Below are positions 1 through 6,989 of a stretch of 64,000 nt of DNA, piece by piece; the first letter of the stretch is position 1; every line of letters begins with the position of its first letter. The DNA is from Saprospiraceae bacterium. GTDB taxonomy: Bacteria; Bacteroidota; Bacteroidia; Chitinophagales; Saprospiraceae. The position numbers and the translations under genes were made by a program. The notes beneath the pieces are model-generated. The model made no database searches and was not told where the DNA came from. It saw only the letters and a list, made by a program, of their open reading frames with translations. The stretch is from the NCBI GenBank assembly GCA_015490715.1, contig WFXH01000102.1:1-64000 (forward strand), given 5' to 3'.

Positions 1-80
1 CGCTCATACCCGAAGCGGAGCTGCCAAGGGGTCTTTTGACTGTAAGCAGAGGTAGAGAGGAGGCTTAGTAAAATAAGGAC

Positions 81-102
81 GGAGATGCCCGAAGGCATCT
101 CC
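81..102 (-). terminator. UUCG-capped hairpin terminator
   Basis: A perfect 9-bp stem (GGAGATGCC at 81-89 and GGCATCTCC at 94-102) closes a four-base loop that reads TTCG on the minus strand, the very stable C(UUCG)G tetraloop. On the minus strand it is followed by a T-rich stretch at 66-79. It lies 38 nt beyond the stop of the small minus-strand gene at 141-350 and is its likely intrinsic terminator. Confidence 0.7.
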
Positions 103-140
103 ATCAGCAATAGTCGTATTCGATGTAACTGCATGGTGTA

Positions 141-350
141 TTACTTCGATTGTTCGCAGTGGAAGCCGGGATAGTTTTGACATTGTACGCGCACATAGAG
201 GTAGCCATCGACGATGTAGTCGATGTATACGGGCGAGTTGTCTTTCATCCAGTGGAGCTTGTCGGTGCAGTGGTGCATAAGCGCATTTTGTGGTGGCACC
301 TTGCCTTTCTTGCTTAATATTCGCCTGCGAAGGAGATAGAGCTTTTTCAT
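141..350 (-). CDS. Small hypothetical protein, 69 aa
   Basis: I do not recognise this protein. It begins MKKLYLLRRR with a very basic first third. The second half alternates hydrophobic and polar residues (VYIDYIVDGYLYVRV), suggesting a beta hairpin, and ends with a Cys pair in VQCQNYPGFHC. There is no clear signal peptide. The call rests on context: a -7-like box TATCTTCG lies at 374-381 about 24 nt upstream of the ATG, and a UUCG hairpin lies just after the stop, so it looks like a complete single-gene transcription unit. An ATG six codons earlier (368) is possible but would sit almost on the inferred transcription start. Nothing known supports a function. Confidence 0.5.
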   Translation of the reverse strand: MKKLYLLRRRILSKKGKVPPQNALMHHCTDKLHWMKDNSPVYIDYIVDGYLYVRVQCQNYPGFHCEQSK

Positions 351-373
351 TGCACCAGAGATTTTCACAGTGA

Positions 374-381
374 CGAAGATA
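374..381 (-). promoter_or_regulatory. Bacteroidota -7-like box
   Basis: TATCTTCG on the minus strand, one base from the TAnnTTTG consensus; the same variant occurs at 61612. No convincing -33 TTG is visible. It would start transcription around 367, before the small gene at 141-350. Confidence 0.35.
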
Positions 382-557
382 GAGTCTTTTATATAGAATG
401 GCGAAACATTTTATACATTTTAATAAAAATTTAACACTTGTACGGGATCGGAAAGAGTAGGGAAGTGGCAGCGCAGTGTGGGGGCATAGGCAGAGGGGTG
501 AGGATGTGGATTTCCTGCTGGATGGGCTTATTAGTGGTACGGGTGGAGGAGGTGCTG

Positions 558-565
558 TATCTTTG
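558..565 (+). promoter_or_regulatory. Bacteroidota -7 box before the monooxygenase
   Basis: TATCTTTG matches TAnnTTTG. Transcription would begin near 572, so the monooxygenase mRNA is nearly leaderless if ATG 572 is used and has a leader of about 9 nt if ATG 581 is used. No clear TTG -33 element is present. Confidence 0.5.
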
Positions 566-571
566 TCGTAA

Positions 572-1864
572 ATGGTGCGTATGCGCGACAGGGTGTTGAT
601 CATAGGAGCGGGGCCATCGGGGCTTACGACACTCAAGGCGCTTCTAGAGGTGGGCATTACCGATGTCAAGGCGGTCGATCGCAATGCCGATGTCGGAGGG
701 CTGTGGTTGGGCAAGGCGCGCAATCCGCTTTCGCCGGTCTACGATTCGTTGAACATCATCACTTCGAAGTCGCTATCGAGCTTTTCGGATTTTCCGATGC
801 CGAAGTCGTGGCCGCCGTACATACCGCATTATCAAGTGTGGGAGTACCACAAGCGCTATGCTGAGCACTTCAATCTCTACCCGTACATCCAATTTCGCAC
901 GGAGGTGCGCTCGGTGCGACGGCGTGGTGAGCGCGATTACGAGGTGGAATATGCCGATGGGCGTACGGAGCGCTTCGGATACGTAATTGTGGCCAATGGC
1001 CATCATTTTGAGCCGAACATCATCGATTTACCCGGCACCTTTGAGGGGGAGCTGTTGCACGCGCGCGATTACGTCAACCCATTGGAGTGGAAAGGTAAGC
1101 GGGTGCTCATCATCGGTGCGGGCAACAGTGGTTGCGACATTGCTGCTGACGCATGCAAATACGCTGCTGTGACGCATATGAGTTTGCGGCGCGGGTATTA
1201 CATCATTCCCAAGTTTTCGTTTTTCGGATTGCCTTCGGACTACGTATATCAGAAGACGCTGGCGTGGTTGCCCGATTTTCTCAAAAAGCCCTTGGCTCGG
1301 TGGTCGTTGCAATTTTTTCTCGGCAAGTCGTGGAGCAACGGTATGCCCAAGCCCGATCACGACATCTTTGAGACGCATCCGTTGGTCAATACCGAGTTGT
1401 ACTATTTCATCAAGCACAATCGCATTGGAATTAAGCCCGCGATACAAGACATAGAGGGCAAGCGTATCCGGTTTGTCGATGGCAGCAGTGCGGAGTACGA
1501 TGTGGTGGTGATGGCTACGGGGTATGTTCTTTCTTTTCCGTTTTTGGATCGGCAGATGGTGGCTACGTTTTACAAGGAAGACGGCATTTACTTGTACCGA
1601 TTGATCTTTCATCCGCAATATGAGGACTTGTTTTTTGTAGGGCTCATTCAGCCCGACGGCAATCTCTGGATATTGTCGGAATTGCAGGCTAAGTTGATTG
1701 CGCGCAAGCTCACGGGTGCGTATTCCTTGCCGTCGGATGTGGAGGAGCAGGTACGCAGGGAGGTCGAGGAGCGTCGGAGGAAATACGTCCACTCGCGGCG
1801 CCATCTCATTGAGGTGGATCTCTATCGGTATCGGAAGGCGCTTCTTAAAATGTTGCGTTCATGA
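572..1864 (+). CDS. Flavin-containing monooxygenase (FMO family)
   Basis: FAD- and NADPH-dependent monooxygenase, 430 aa. The first Rossmann motif GAGPSG is at residues 12-17 (FAD), the FMO signature FxGxxxHxxxY reads FEGELLHARDY at 157-167, the second motif GAGNSG at 182-187 binds NADPH, and ATGY is at 315-318. The Tyr that ends the signature, rather than Trp, favours an N/S-oxygenating FMO over a Baeyer-Villiger enzyme. The substrate cannot be told. The start is 572 or 581; both lie directly after a -7 box. The stop overlaps the next ATG (ATGA), so the downstream dehydrogenase is translationally coupled and may act on the same substrate. Confidence 0.88.
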   Translation: MVRMRDRVLIIGAGPSGLTTLKALLEVGITDVKAVDRNADVGGLWLGKARNPLSPVYDSLNIITSKSLSSFSDFPMPKSWPPYIPHYQVWEYHKRYAEHFNLYPYIQFRTEVRSVRRRGERDYEVEYADGRTERFGYVIVANGHHFEPNIIDLPGTFEGELLHARDYVNPLEWKGKRVLIIGAGNSGCDIAADACKYAAVTHMSLRRGYYIIPKFSFFGLPSDYVYQKTLAWLPDFLKKPLARWSLQFFLGKSWSNGMPKPDHDIFETHPLVNTELYYFIKHNRIGIKPAIQDIEGKRIRFVDGSSAEYDVVVMATGYVLSFPFLDRQMVATFYKEDGIYLYRLIFHPQYEDLFFVGLIQPDGNLWILSELQAKLIARKLTGAYSLPSDVEEQVRREVEERRRKYVHSRRHLIEVDLYRYRKALLKMLRS

Positions 1865-2685
1865 GCGGGAGTGGTGCGGTGGTGTGTATTACGGGATGTG
1901 GTAGTGGTATAGGCCGCCACTTAGCGGAGCGTTTTTATCGGCGCGGATACCGCGTCGTGTGTACGGATCGTGCGGTCGAACGCCTGGACTATGCGTTGGG
2001 ATGGGAACGCGGGCGGGTGAGCGTCATGGCGTTGGATGTGACGCGGAGGGAGGATTGGCAGCGGTGTATGAAGCAGGTAGGCGAACGCTGGGGGCGATTG
2101 GACGTATTGATCAACAATGCCGGCGTGTTGGATACGGATTTTTTTCATGAAATCGCGGATCTGGATGTGGTCGACATACAGATCGATGTCAATCTCAAGG
2201 GGCCCATTTATGGGATGCACTATGCATTGCCCCTGTTGCGTAAAAGCCTTTCACCAGTGGTCATCAACATTTCGTCGTTGGCGGGGGTGGCGCCTATCCC
2301 GGGTATGAGCATCTATACGGCATCCAAGTACGGACTGCGGGGGTTTACTCTGGCGGTGGCCACGGAGTTGGATCGCTTAGGCATACGGGTGTACAATGTC
2401 TCTCCGGATGCGGTGCGCACGCCGTTGATTGAGGGTGTGCGTCACAAGTCGGCGAGCAATTTGCTCTATTCTGGGGTGTTGTTGAGTGTTGAGGATATTG
2501 AGCGTGTGGTCTTTCGCCTTCTGCGGAGGCCTCGGCGGCGGGAGGTACTCTTGCCGTGGTGGCGGGCCTTGCTTGCGCATTTTGCCAATTGCTTTCCGTA
2601 TTGGTCGAAGGGTGTAGCTCGGCTCTTGGATGCGAAGGGTGAAAAAAAGCGGAAGCAGCTGGCAGCTCGAAACGGGGAGCATTAG
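1861..2685 (+). CDS. Short-chain dehydrogenase/reductase (SDR)
   Basis: Classical NAD(P)-dependent SDR oxidoreductase, 274 aa. The cofactor motif TGCGSGIG is at residues 11-18, NNAG at 85-88, the catalytic Ser in NISS at 137-139, and YxxxK as Y152/K156. PDAVRTP follows at the usual place for cofactor contact. The C-terminal 60 residues are basic and hydrophobic (LLPWWRALLAHFANCF), which may let it sit on a membrane. It shares a 4-nt ATGA overlap with the upstream monooxygenase. A foldback repeat follows at 2693-2785 before the convergent glycosyltransferase. Confidence 0.88.
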   Translation: MSGSGAVVCITGCGSGIGRHLAERFYRRGYRVVCTDRAVERLDYALGWERGRVSVMALDVTRREDWQRCMKQVGERWGRLDVLINNAGVLDTDFFHEIADLDVVDIQIDVNLKGPIYGMHYALPLLRKSLSPVVINISSLAGVAPIPGMSIYTASKYGLRGFTLAVATELDRLGIRVYNVSPDAVRTPLIEGVRHKSASNLLYSGVLLSVEDIERVVFRLLRRPRRREVLLPWWRALLAHFANCFPYWSKGVARLLDAKGEKKRKQLAARNGEH

Positions 2686-2692
2686 GGACATG

Positions 2693-2785
2693 GGCGCCAG
2701 CGATTTCATACCCCAGTCAATGAAGTGCCGCACTTCGGGACCGTGTTGGGGCATTAATCGGGTCGTATGTATGAAATGGTGCGCC
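2693..2785. repeat. Foldback element built from two inverted GTATGAAAT motifs
   Basis: The left arm has GGCGCC (2693-2698) and ATTTCATAC (2703-2711). The right arm has GTATGAAATGGTGCGCC (2769-2785). Between them, CCCCA (2711-2715) can pair with TGGGG (2747-2751), and GAAGTG/CACTTC (2722-2736) forms an inner hairpin. The element fills the gap between two convergent genes, where a two-way terminator would be expected, but it has no T-run. Confidence 0.65.
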
Positions 2786-2823
2786 AAGGTCGGATGGAGA
2801 GATTGGAGTAGGTAGGCAGGGGG

Positions 2824-3828
2824 TCAGGCGAGGGATTGGGCGATTTGGTGTGCGCGTTGGGTGATGGCGGAGGGATTGTGTCCGAGCATGCACTGGAAGC
2901 TGCCGTTAGGGCATCGGGGGTAGCCGAGTTTGGAGCAGGGGCGGCAGGACAGGCCGTGCACTTCGAAGTGGGCATGGGGTACGAGGGTGTTGCCGTAATA
3001 GGGGCCCATACCTAAGGCGGGTACGGTGCTGCCCCAGATGACGAGTACGGGTTTTTTGAGCGCAGTGGCGATATGCATCATGCCCGTGTCGGGGGTGATG
3101 AGGAGTTTGGATTGGGCGATGAGTACGGCGGATTGGCGGATGCTGCACTTGCCACACATATTGAGCACATCCCTTTTGCCGCTGGATTCGATCATTAGTT
3201 GGGCATCTTTCCAATCTTTGACGGCGCCGACGATGACGGTGGGCAGTTGGAGCTTAGAGAGGATGGCGCTTCCGAGCTCGACGGGAATGGACTTGGTGCG
3301 ATGGGCAGAGCCGATCGCCAAGGTGATGTACTGTTTGGGCAATTGGTGCCGCATTTTCTGCCAAAAGCCCTTTTCGCTGTCGAGGAAGATGTCGAGGCCG
3401 AGTCCGTCGTCTTCGACGCCAAAAGGGCGGGCGACCTCGAGATAGCGCTTGACGATGTGATCGCCCGATGGCATGAGGTTGATCTTGAAGTTGGTCAGCA
3501 CCCATTTGCGCAAGTTGAGCTTGCGCAAACGGCGGACAGGAGCATGAAGACGATAGGTTAGCCGACGACTGCGGAAGTTGTTTTGCAGATCGACGATGGC
3601 ATCGTATCGCCGATAAAAATTGTTCAACAGGTCGATTTGACGCGAAGGGGTGTAGTACCACAAACGATGAATGTACGGATTGTCGAGGAGGAGCTCCGAA
3701 TAGCACGGCTTGACGACGAAGTCGACGGTGTATCCCGCTTTGTAGGCGCATCGGATGACGGGCGTGGTCAGTATCACATCGCCAATGGAGCTGAAGCGTA
3801 TGATGAGCATGCGCTTACGTTCCTTCAT
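2824..3828 (-). CDS. Glycosyltransferase family 9 (heptosyltransferase-like)
   Basis: Predicted ADP-heptose:LPS heptosyltransferase-type enzyme, 334 aa, GT-B fold, cytoplasmic face of the inner membrane. The N-terminus MLIIRFSSIGDVILTTP is the typical GT9 first strand and loop; TPDTGMMHIA at about 245-254 is the donor-binding D-x-G-xx-H motif. A Cys-rich C-terminal segment (GLSCRPCSKLG...PRC) is common in Bacteroidota members. I chose ATG 3828 because it forms an ATGA overlap with the upstream small gene; ATG 3810 (MLIIRF) is the alternative. The acceptor sugar cannot be inferred. Confidence 0.85.
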   Translation of the reverse strand: MKERKRMLIIRFSSIGDVILTTPVIRCAYKAGYTVDFVVKPCYSELLLDNPYIHRLWYYTPSRQIDLLNNFYRRYDAIVDLQNNFRSRRLTYRLHAPVRRLRKLNLRKWVLTNFKINLMPSGDHIVKRYLEVARPFGVEDDGLGLDIFLDSEKGFWQKMRHQLPKQYITLAIGSAHRTKSIPVELGSAILSKLQLPTVIVGAVKDWKDAQLMIESSGKRDVLNMCGKCSIRQSAVLIAQSKLLITPDTGMMHIATALKKPVLVIWGSTVPALGMGPYYGNTLVPHAHFEVHGLSCRPCSKLGYPRCPNGSFQCMLGHNPSAITQRAHQIAQSLA

Positions 3829-4193
3829 TGCCCGTGGTGTTTGCGATAGGCTTCGATTATGTCGTGGCGTTGGTAAGGGCATAGTGTAATGCGGGGGCTC
3901 CGTCGAATGAAACTCTCGGTCGGGGCTTGACCTTTCGCCAGATGGTGGTATCGTATACGAGCATTATACGCGTCGTCTTGTGGAACCATGGGAAGTAGAC
4001 GCCCATTATGGTGTATTTGGTCGCCGAAAGATTGGATGTGTAGCTGGCTGTAATTGGTGGCGTAGTGCCCATCGCTTGCGATGAGGGTTTCATGGGTAGT
4101 TGGACACCTGTCCACGGTTGTGGTCGACGGCTGGGAAATAGGTAGTATTTGCTCTGGCAGACTCTGTCGAAGGTGGATACTATCGAGTACCAT
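3825..4193 (-). CDS. Hypothetical protein, 122 aa, coupled to the glycosyltransferase
   Basis: I do not recognise this protein. Two minus-strand frames are open here. The frame ending at 3825 is preferred: its stop overlaps the glycosyltransferase start as ATGA, and from the ATG at 4193 it has normal acidic content (for example DDAYNARIRYHH and CPYQRHDIIEAYRKHH). The competing frame (3857-4291) has no glutamate in 144 residues, and extending the chosen frame back to 4382 adds 63 residues with no Asp or Glu, so neither looks coding. The protein is His-rich and basic with no signal peptide or membrane segment. Position suggests a link to envelope glycosylation, but that is inference. Confidence 0.5.
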   Translation of the reverse strand: MVLDSIHLRQSLPEQILPISQPSTTTVDRCPTTHETLIASDGHYATNYSQLHIQSFGDQIHHNGRLLPMVPQDDAYNARIRYHHLAKGQAPTESFIRRSPRITLCPYQRHDIIEAYRKHHGQ

Positions 4194-4350
4194 GGCCGAT
4201 ATGCTGTGGACGAATGGTCGAATAGTAATAGTTGTAACAATCGATAGTTGTTGAGTGTTTGAAGCGTGGCGGTTTTTGCCAAAAGAGGCATTGCAGAGGG
4301 ACGGATTGTTGGTTAGGGTGGGCCTGTATAGGCGAGGGGCATAGCGGTGA

Positions 4351-4380
4351 ACGATTTTATATGGTGCAGAAATTTTATAC
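4351..4380. repeat. Two direct copies of the ATTTTATAY motif
   Basis: ATTTTATAT (4354-4362) and ATTTTATAC (4372-4380) lie 18 bp apart in the 192-nt gap between the ZIP gene and the small gene, reading as ATATAAAAT and GTATAAAAT on the transcribed strand. They belong to the dispersed GTATRAAAT family. Confidence 0.5.
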
Positions 4381-4385
4381 AAATA

Positions 4386-5105
4386 CTAAAAATGGTGAAA
4401 GAGCAGGCCGAGGGCGATACCCACAAAGATGAATAAGGTGACGACGCTATCGGGGTGGTGATGGTCTTCTTGATCGATTTCATACAGGATGGTCGTAGAT
4501 ATTTGGAGGAGCAGGCCTGTGACGATGGCAAAGAGGAAGAGCTGCCAGTGATAGGGGAAGAACTGGGAGAGGATAGCACCCATCGGCGTGCTCAGGGCAA
4601 AGATGCTCAAAGCGACGGCAAAAGCGGTGAGGGACATAGAACTTCCACGCAAGAGGGCTCCTAAGACGAGTGCTGCGGGGATTTTATGCATGATGATGGC
4701 CCAGAGCAGGGAATGGGTGGATCCTGCAAGCATGTGTGTGTGTTCGGTTTCGCCTATGTGTAGGGGAAATCCCTCGATGAGTGCGTGAAGGAGGAGTCCC
4801 AGATAGAGCACCTTCCATCGGCCCGTAGGTAGATGGAGGTGGACATGGCTGTGTTCTAAGCCCGAGCTAAAGCGGGAGAGAAAAAACTGCGATACGAATC
4901 CCAAGAGTACGAAGAGGCCGATATCGCGTTGGCCGTGGTAGGGCAGGGCGGGAAGGAGTTCGAAAAACACAATGCTCATGATAAAGGCTGCCCCAAAAGC
5001 GAGAAAGTATCGTACCCTTTTGCGGAAGGGTTCGGGGAGCCACCAACCGGCTATTCCGCCAACCAGTGCACTTACTATCAACAATATGTAATAACCAGTG
5101 GTCAT
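4386..5105 (-). CDS. ZIP family divalent metal transporter
   Basis: Integral membrane metal (zinc-type) transporter, 239 aa, with about eight hydrophobic segments starting MTTGYYILLIVSALVGGIAG. The ZIP metal site is visible as HALIEGFPLHIG and, one helix later, IIMHKIPAALVLGALL; a His-rich loop (HSHVHLHL) precedes it, as usual in this family. I chose ATG 5105 because it makes an ATGA overlap with the PAP2 gene; the open frame upstream of it is Arg/His-rich and lacks membrane character. Import of Zn2+ is the usual family role; specificity is not shown by the sequence. Confidence 0.85.
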   Translation of the reverse strand: MTTGYYILLIVSALVGGIAGWWLPEPFRKRVRYFLAFGAAFIMSIVFFELLPALPYHGQRDIGLFVLLGFVSQFFLSRFSSGLEHSHVHLHLPTGRWKVLYLGLLLHALIEGFPLHIGETEHTHMLAGSTHSLLWAIIMHKIPAALVLGALLRGSSMSLTAFAVALSIFALSTPMGAILSQFFPYHWQLFLFAIVTGLLLQISTTILYEIDQEDHHHPDSVVTLFIFVGIALGLLFHHF

Positions 5106-5671
5106 GTATGCGATGTCTTTTGAAGATATTGCGCGATGATGTGGTACATGCCGTAGCCGATGAGTAGACCGATGGCAGTGCCAACGACGATATCGGAGGG
5201 ATAGTGCACGCCGACGAATATCTGTGCAAATCCGACTCCTGTGGCCCATACGAGGAGGACAATGGTTGGCCAGGGGGTCTTCTTACGATGGAGGTAGTGT
5301 AAGCCGAAGTATGTCGCTAAGGCAAAGTGATTCGTGGCATGGGCAGAGGGCATGCTGTAGCCCATACCGCAGGGTACGCGTAAGAGGAGGTCTTGGAGCT
5401 CGAGGTGACAGGGGCGAGGACGCATGAAGAGGTTTTTAAGCAGTTGGCCGCTGAGGACGTCGGCCATTGCTACGGCGAGGACGGCCCCCGCTAAGAGGAC
5501 CAGACCGCGCTTGCCGGCCCGAAACCCAAAGCTCACAATCCAAAACAGATACAGTGGTATCCAGGTCGTGGGATTGCGCCAATAGATGAGCATCACCTCC
5601 AGCCAGTAGGGCAAATGCAACCCGTTGATGCGTGCAAACAGCGTACTATCCCACTGTGTTAGAAGCTCCAC
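5102..5671 (-). CDS. PAP2-family membrane phosphatase
   Basis: Type 2 phosphatidic acid phosphatase, 189 aa, probably acting on an undecaprenyl-diphosphate or phospholipid at the periplasmic face. Motif 1 is K79-x-L-F-M-R-P-R-P, motif 2 is PSAH at 108-111, and motif 3 reads AQIFVGVHYPSD around 149-160 with His156 as nucleophile and Asp160; the usual SR of motif 3 is AQ here. Five to six membrane helices surround these. It overlaps the methyltransferase gene by 26 nt upstream and the ZIP gene by 4 nt downstream. Confidence 0.87.
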   Translation of the reverse strand: MELLTQWDSTLFARINGLHLPYWLEVMLIYWRNPTTWIPLYLFWIVSFGFRAGKRGLVLLAGAVLAVAMADVLSGQLLKNLFMRPRPCHLELQDLLLRVPCGMGYSMPSAHATNHFALATYFGLHYLHRKKTPWPTIVLLVWATGVGFAQIFVGVHYPSDIVVGTAIGLLIGYGMYHIIAQYLQKTSHT

Positions 5672-6446
5672 GATGTGAACGGTCGTTTTTTCGAAAATGC
5701 ACTATTATTCGGGGAGAAGAGTCGGGATGGAAAGCTCGCAGTTGATAGTCTCCAAAATGCGATAGCGGAATGAGTCCTGCCCTGTTGGCCATGCGATGCA
5801 AGTCTTCTACCGTATATAATCGCACGCGTTCGTAAAATGTTTGTTCTTCACCCGTGGGGTGTATGCAGCGTATGGTCTTGATGATGTGGGAAGGGGTGAG
5901 TTGTCGTTGGATATGAAATTGTACACCATTTTCCTGTCGGGTTTCATAGGGGTGGAGGTGTGCTCTGGTGTAGTCGGCATTGAGATAATCGATGATGAAA
6001 TCGCCCTGGGGGTTGAGCGCTGCTGCGATGTGGTAGAACACCTGCTGGTCTTCGTCGTCGGAATCGAAGTAGCCAAAGCTGGTGAAGAGGTTGCAGATGA
6101 AGTCGTAAGGGCCCTGGGGCAAGGGTTGACGCATATCGTGTAGGATGTATTGCTCATTGGGCGAAGCTTGCCTTTGTGCCTCTTGTAGGGCATGGGCGGC
6201 AATGTCGATGCCGGTGACCTGGTAGCCGTATTGTGCCATGATGCGGGTATGTCTACCTCTGCCGCAGGCCAGGTCGAGGATACGCGCCTGGCTGGGTAGA
6301 TTTAGATAGTGCAAGAGCCGCTGTAGGAAGCTGGCGGCCTCGCTTTCGTTGCGGTGGCGATATAGGAGCCGATAGTACTCCGTGTCAAACCACGTTGCGT
6401 ACCAGGGTTTTGAAGTATCGTCCCTTGCTGGTGGAGTGCGGTCCAT
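5646..6446 (-). CDS. Class I SAM-dependent methyltransferase
   Basis: Soluble S-adenosylmethionine-dependent methyltransferase, 266 aa. Motif I reads ILDLACGRGRHT at about 56-67, followed by GIDIAAHAL (motif II acidic residue) and a motif IV-like region YDFICNLFTSFGYF. A GTG start at 6467 is unlikely because a perfect -7 box (TACCTTTG, 6470-6477) puts the transcript start near 6463; ATG 6446 leaves a leader of about 17 nt. The substrate is unknown. It is the first gene of a five-gene minus-strand run that includes lipid phosphatase and sugar transferase genes. Confidence 0.82.
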   Translation of the reverse strand: MDRTPPARDDTSKPWYATWFDTEYYRLLYRHRNESEAASFLQRLLHYLNLPSQARILDLACGRGRHTRIMAQYGYQVTGIDIAAHALQEAQRQASPNEQYILHDMRQPLPQGPYDFICNLFTSFGYFDSDDEDQQVFYHIAAALNPQGDFIIDYLNADYTRAHLHPYETRQENGVQFHIQRQLTPSHIIKTIRCIHPTGEEQTFYERVRLYTVEDLHRMANRAGLIPLSHFGDYQLRAFHPDSSPRIIVHFRKNDRSHRGASNTVG

Positions 6447-6469
6447 ACGCTCGTTTTGGTTGCCCACTT

Positions 6470-6477
6470 CAAAGGTA
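6470..6477 (-). promoter_or_regulatory. Bacteroidota -7 box before the methyltransferase
   Basis: TACCTTTG on the minus strand, identical to the boxes before rpsL, rplP and gcdH. It decides the methyltransferase start (ATG 6446) and is the likely promoter of the run 6446-2824. Confidence 0.5.
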
Positions 6478-6524
6478 GGGCATTTTAGTTGAGCGAGAAC
6501 ACCTGGTATATGTTTTAAAATTTA

Positions 6525-6532
6525 TACATTTG
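6525..6532 (+). promoter_or_regulatory. Bacteroidota -7 box before mscL
   Basis: TACATTTG, 42 nt before the mscL ATG, matching TAnnTTTG. The -33 element is weak (CTG at 6503-6505, 19-nt spacing). Confidence 0.45.
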
Positions 6533-6574
6533 TGCAGTAAAAGTTCAAGCGAGTAAATCAAAATTGTACGAGCT

Positions 6575-6988
6575 ATGTGGAAGGAGTTTCGCGATTTTAT
6601 TATGACGGGCAATGTCATTGAATTTGCAGTAGCGGTAATTCTGGCGGGGGCGGTCAGTCTCGTGGTGACGGGTTTTGTCAACGACATCATGATGCCCATT
6701 GTGGGGTATTTTGTCGGCGATGTCGACTTTTCGCAGATGAAGGTCGTGCTCTCGGAGGCTGTGATCGATGCCGATGGCAAGGTGGTGAAGCCGGAAAATG
6801 CCATTCGCTATGGTGCATGGATCAATACGATTGTCAATCTCGTCATCGTCGGATTGGTATTGTTTCTCATTGTCAAGGCCTATAACCGTATGAAAAAGAA
6901 AAAGGAGGAGGCCCCAGCAGCGCCTGCTGGTCCATCGACGGAGGATCTCCTCGCCGAAATTCGCGATCTGCTCAAGAAGCAAACGTGA
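6575..6988 (+). CDS. mscL: Large-conductance mechanosensitive channel MscL
   Basis: Pentameric inner-membrane channel that opens under membrane tension on osmotic downshock. At 137 aa it is the normal length. The N-terminal amphipathic helix and first pore helix (MWKEFRDFIMTGNVIEFAVA) and FVNDIMMPIVG are characteristic. A periplasmic loop (about 46-75) leads to TM2 (INTIVNLVIVGLVLFLIV), then a charged KKKKEE linker and a cytoplasmic bundle helix. It has its own promoter box at 6525. Its stop is one nucleotide from that of the convergent giant gene, so there is no room for a separate terminator. Confidence 0.95.
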   Translation: MWKEFRDFIMTGNVIEFAVAVILAGAVSLVVTGFVNDIMMPIVGYFVGDVDFSQMKVVLSEAVIDADGKVVKPENAIRYGAWINTIVNLVIVGLVLFLIVKAYNRMKKKKEEAPAAPAGPSTEDLLAEIRDLLKKQT

Positions 6989-6989
6989 T

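Noticed and set aside
4-723. 239-codon minus-strand open frame
   Set aside because: It overlaps the small gene, its terminator and the start of the monooxygenase, and reads as Ser/Pro/Arg-rich text without domain character.
3857-4291. 144-codon minus-strand frame before the glycosyltransferase
   Set aside because: It contains no glutamate and only four aspartates; the overlapping frame ending at 3825 has normal composition and couples to the next gene.
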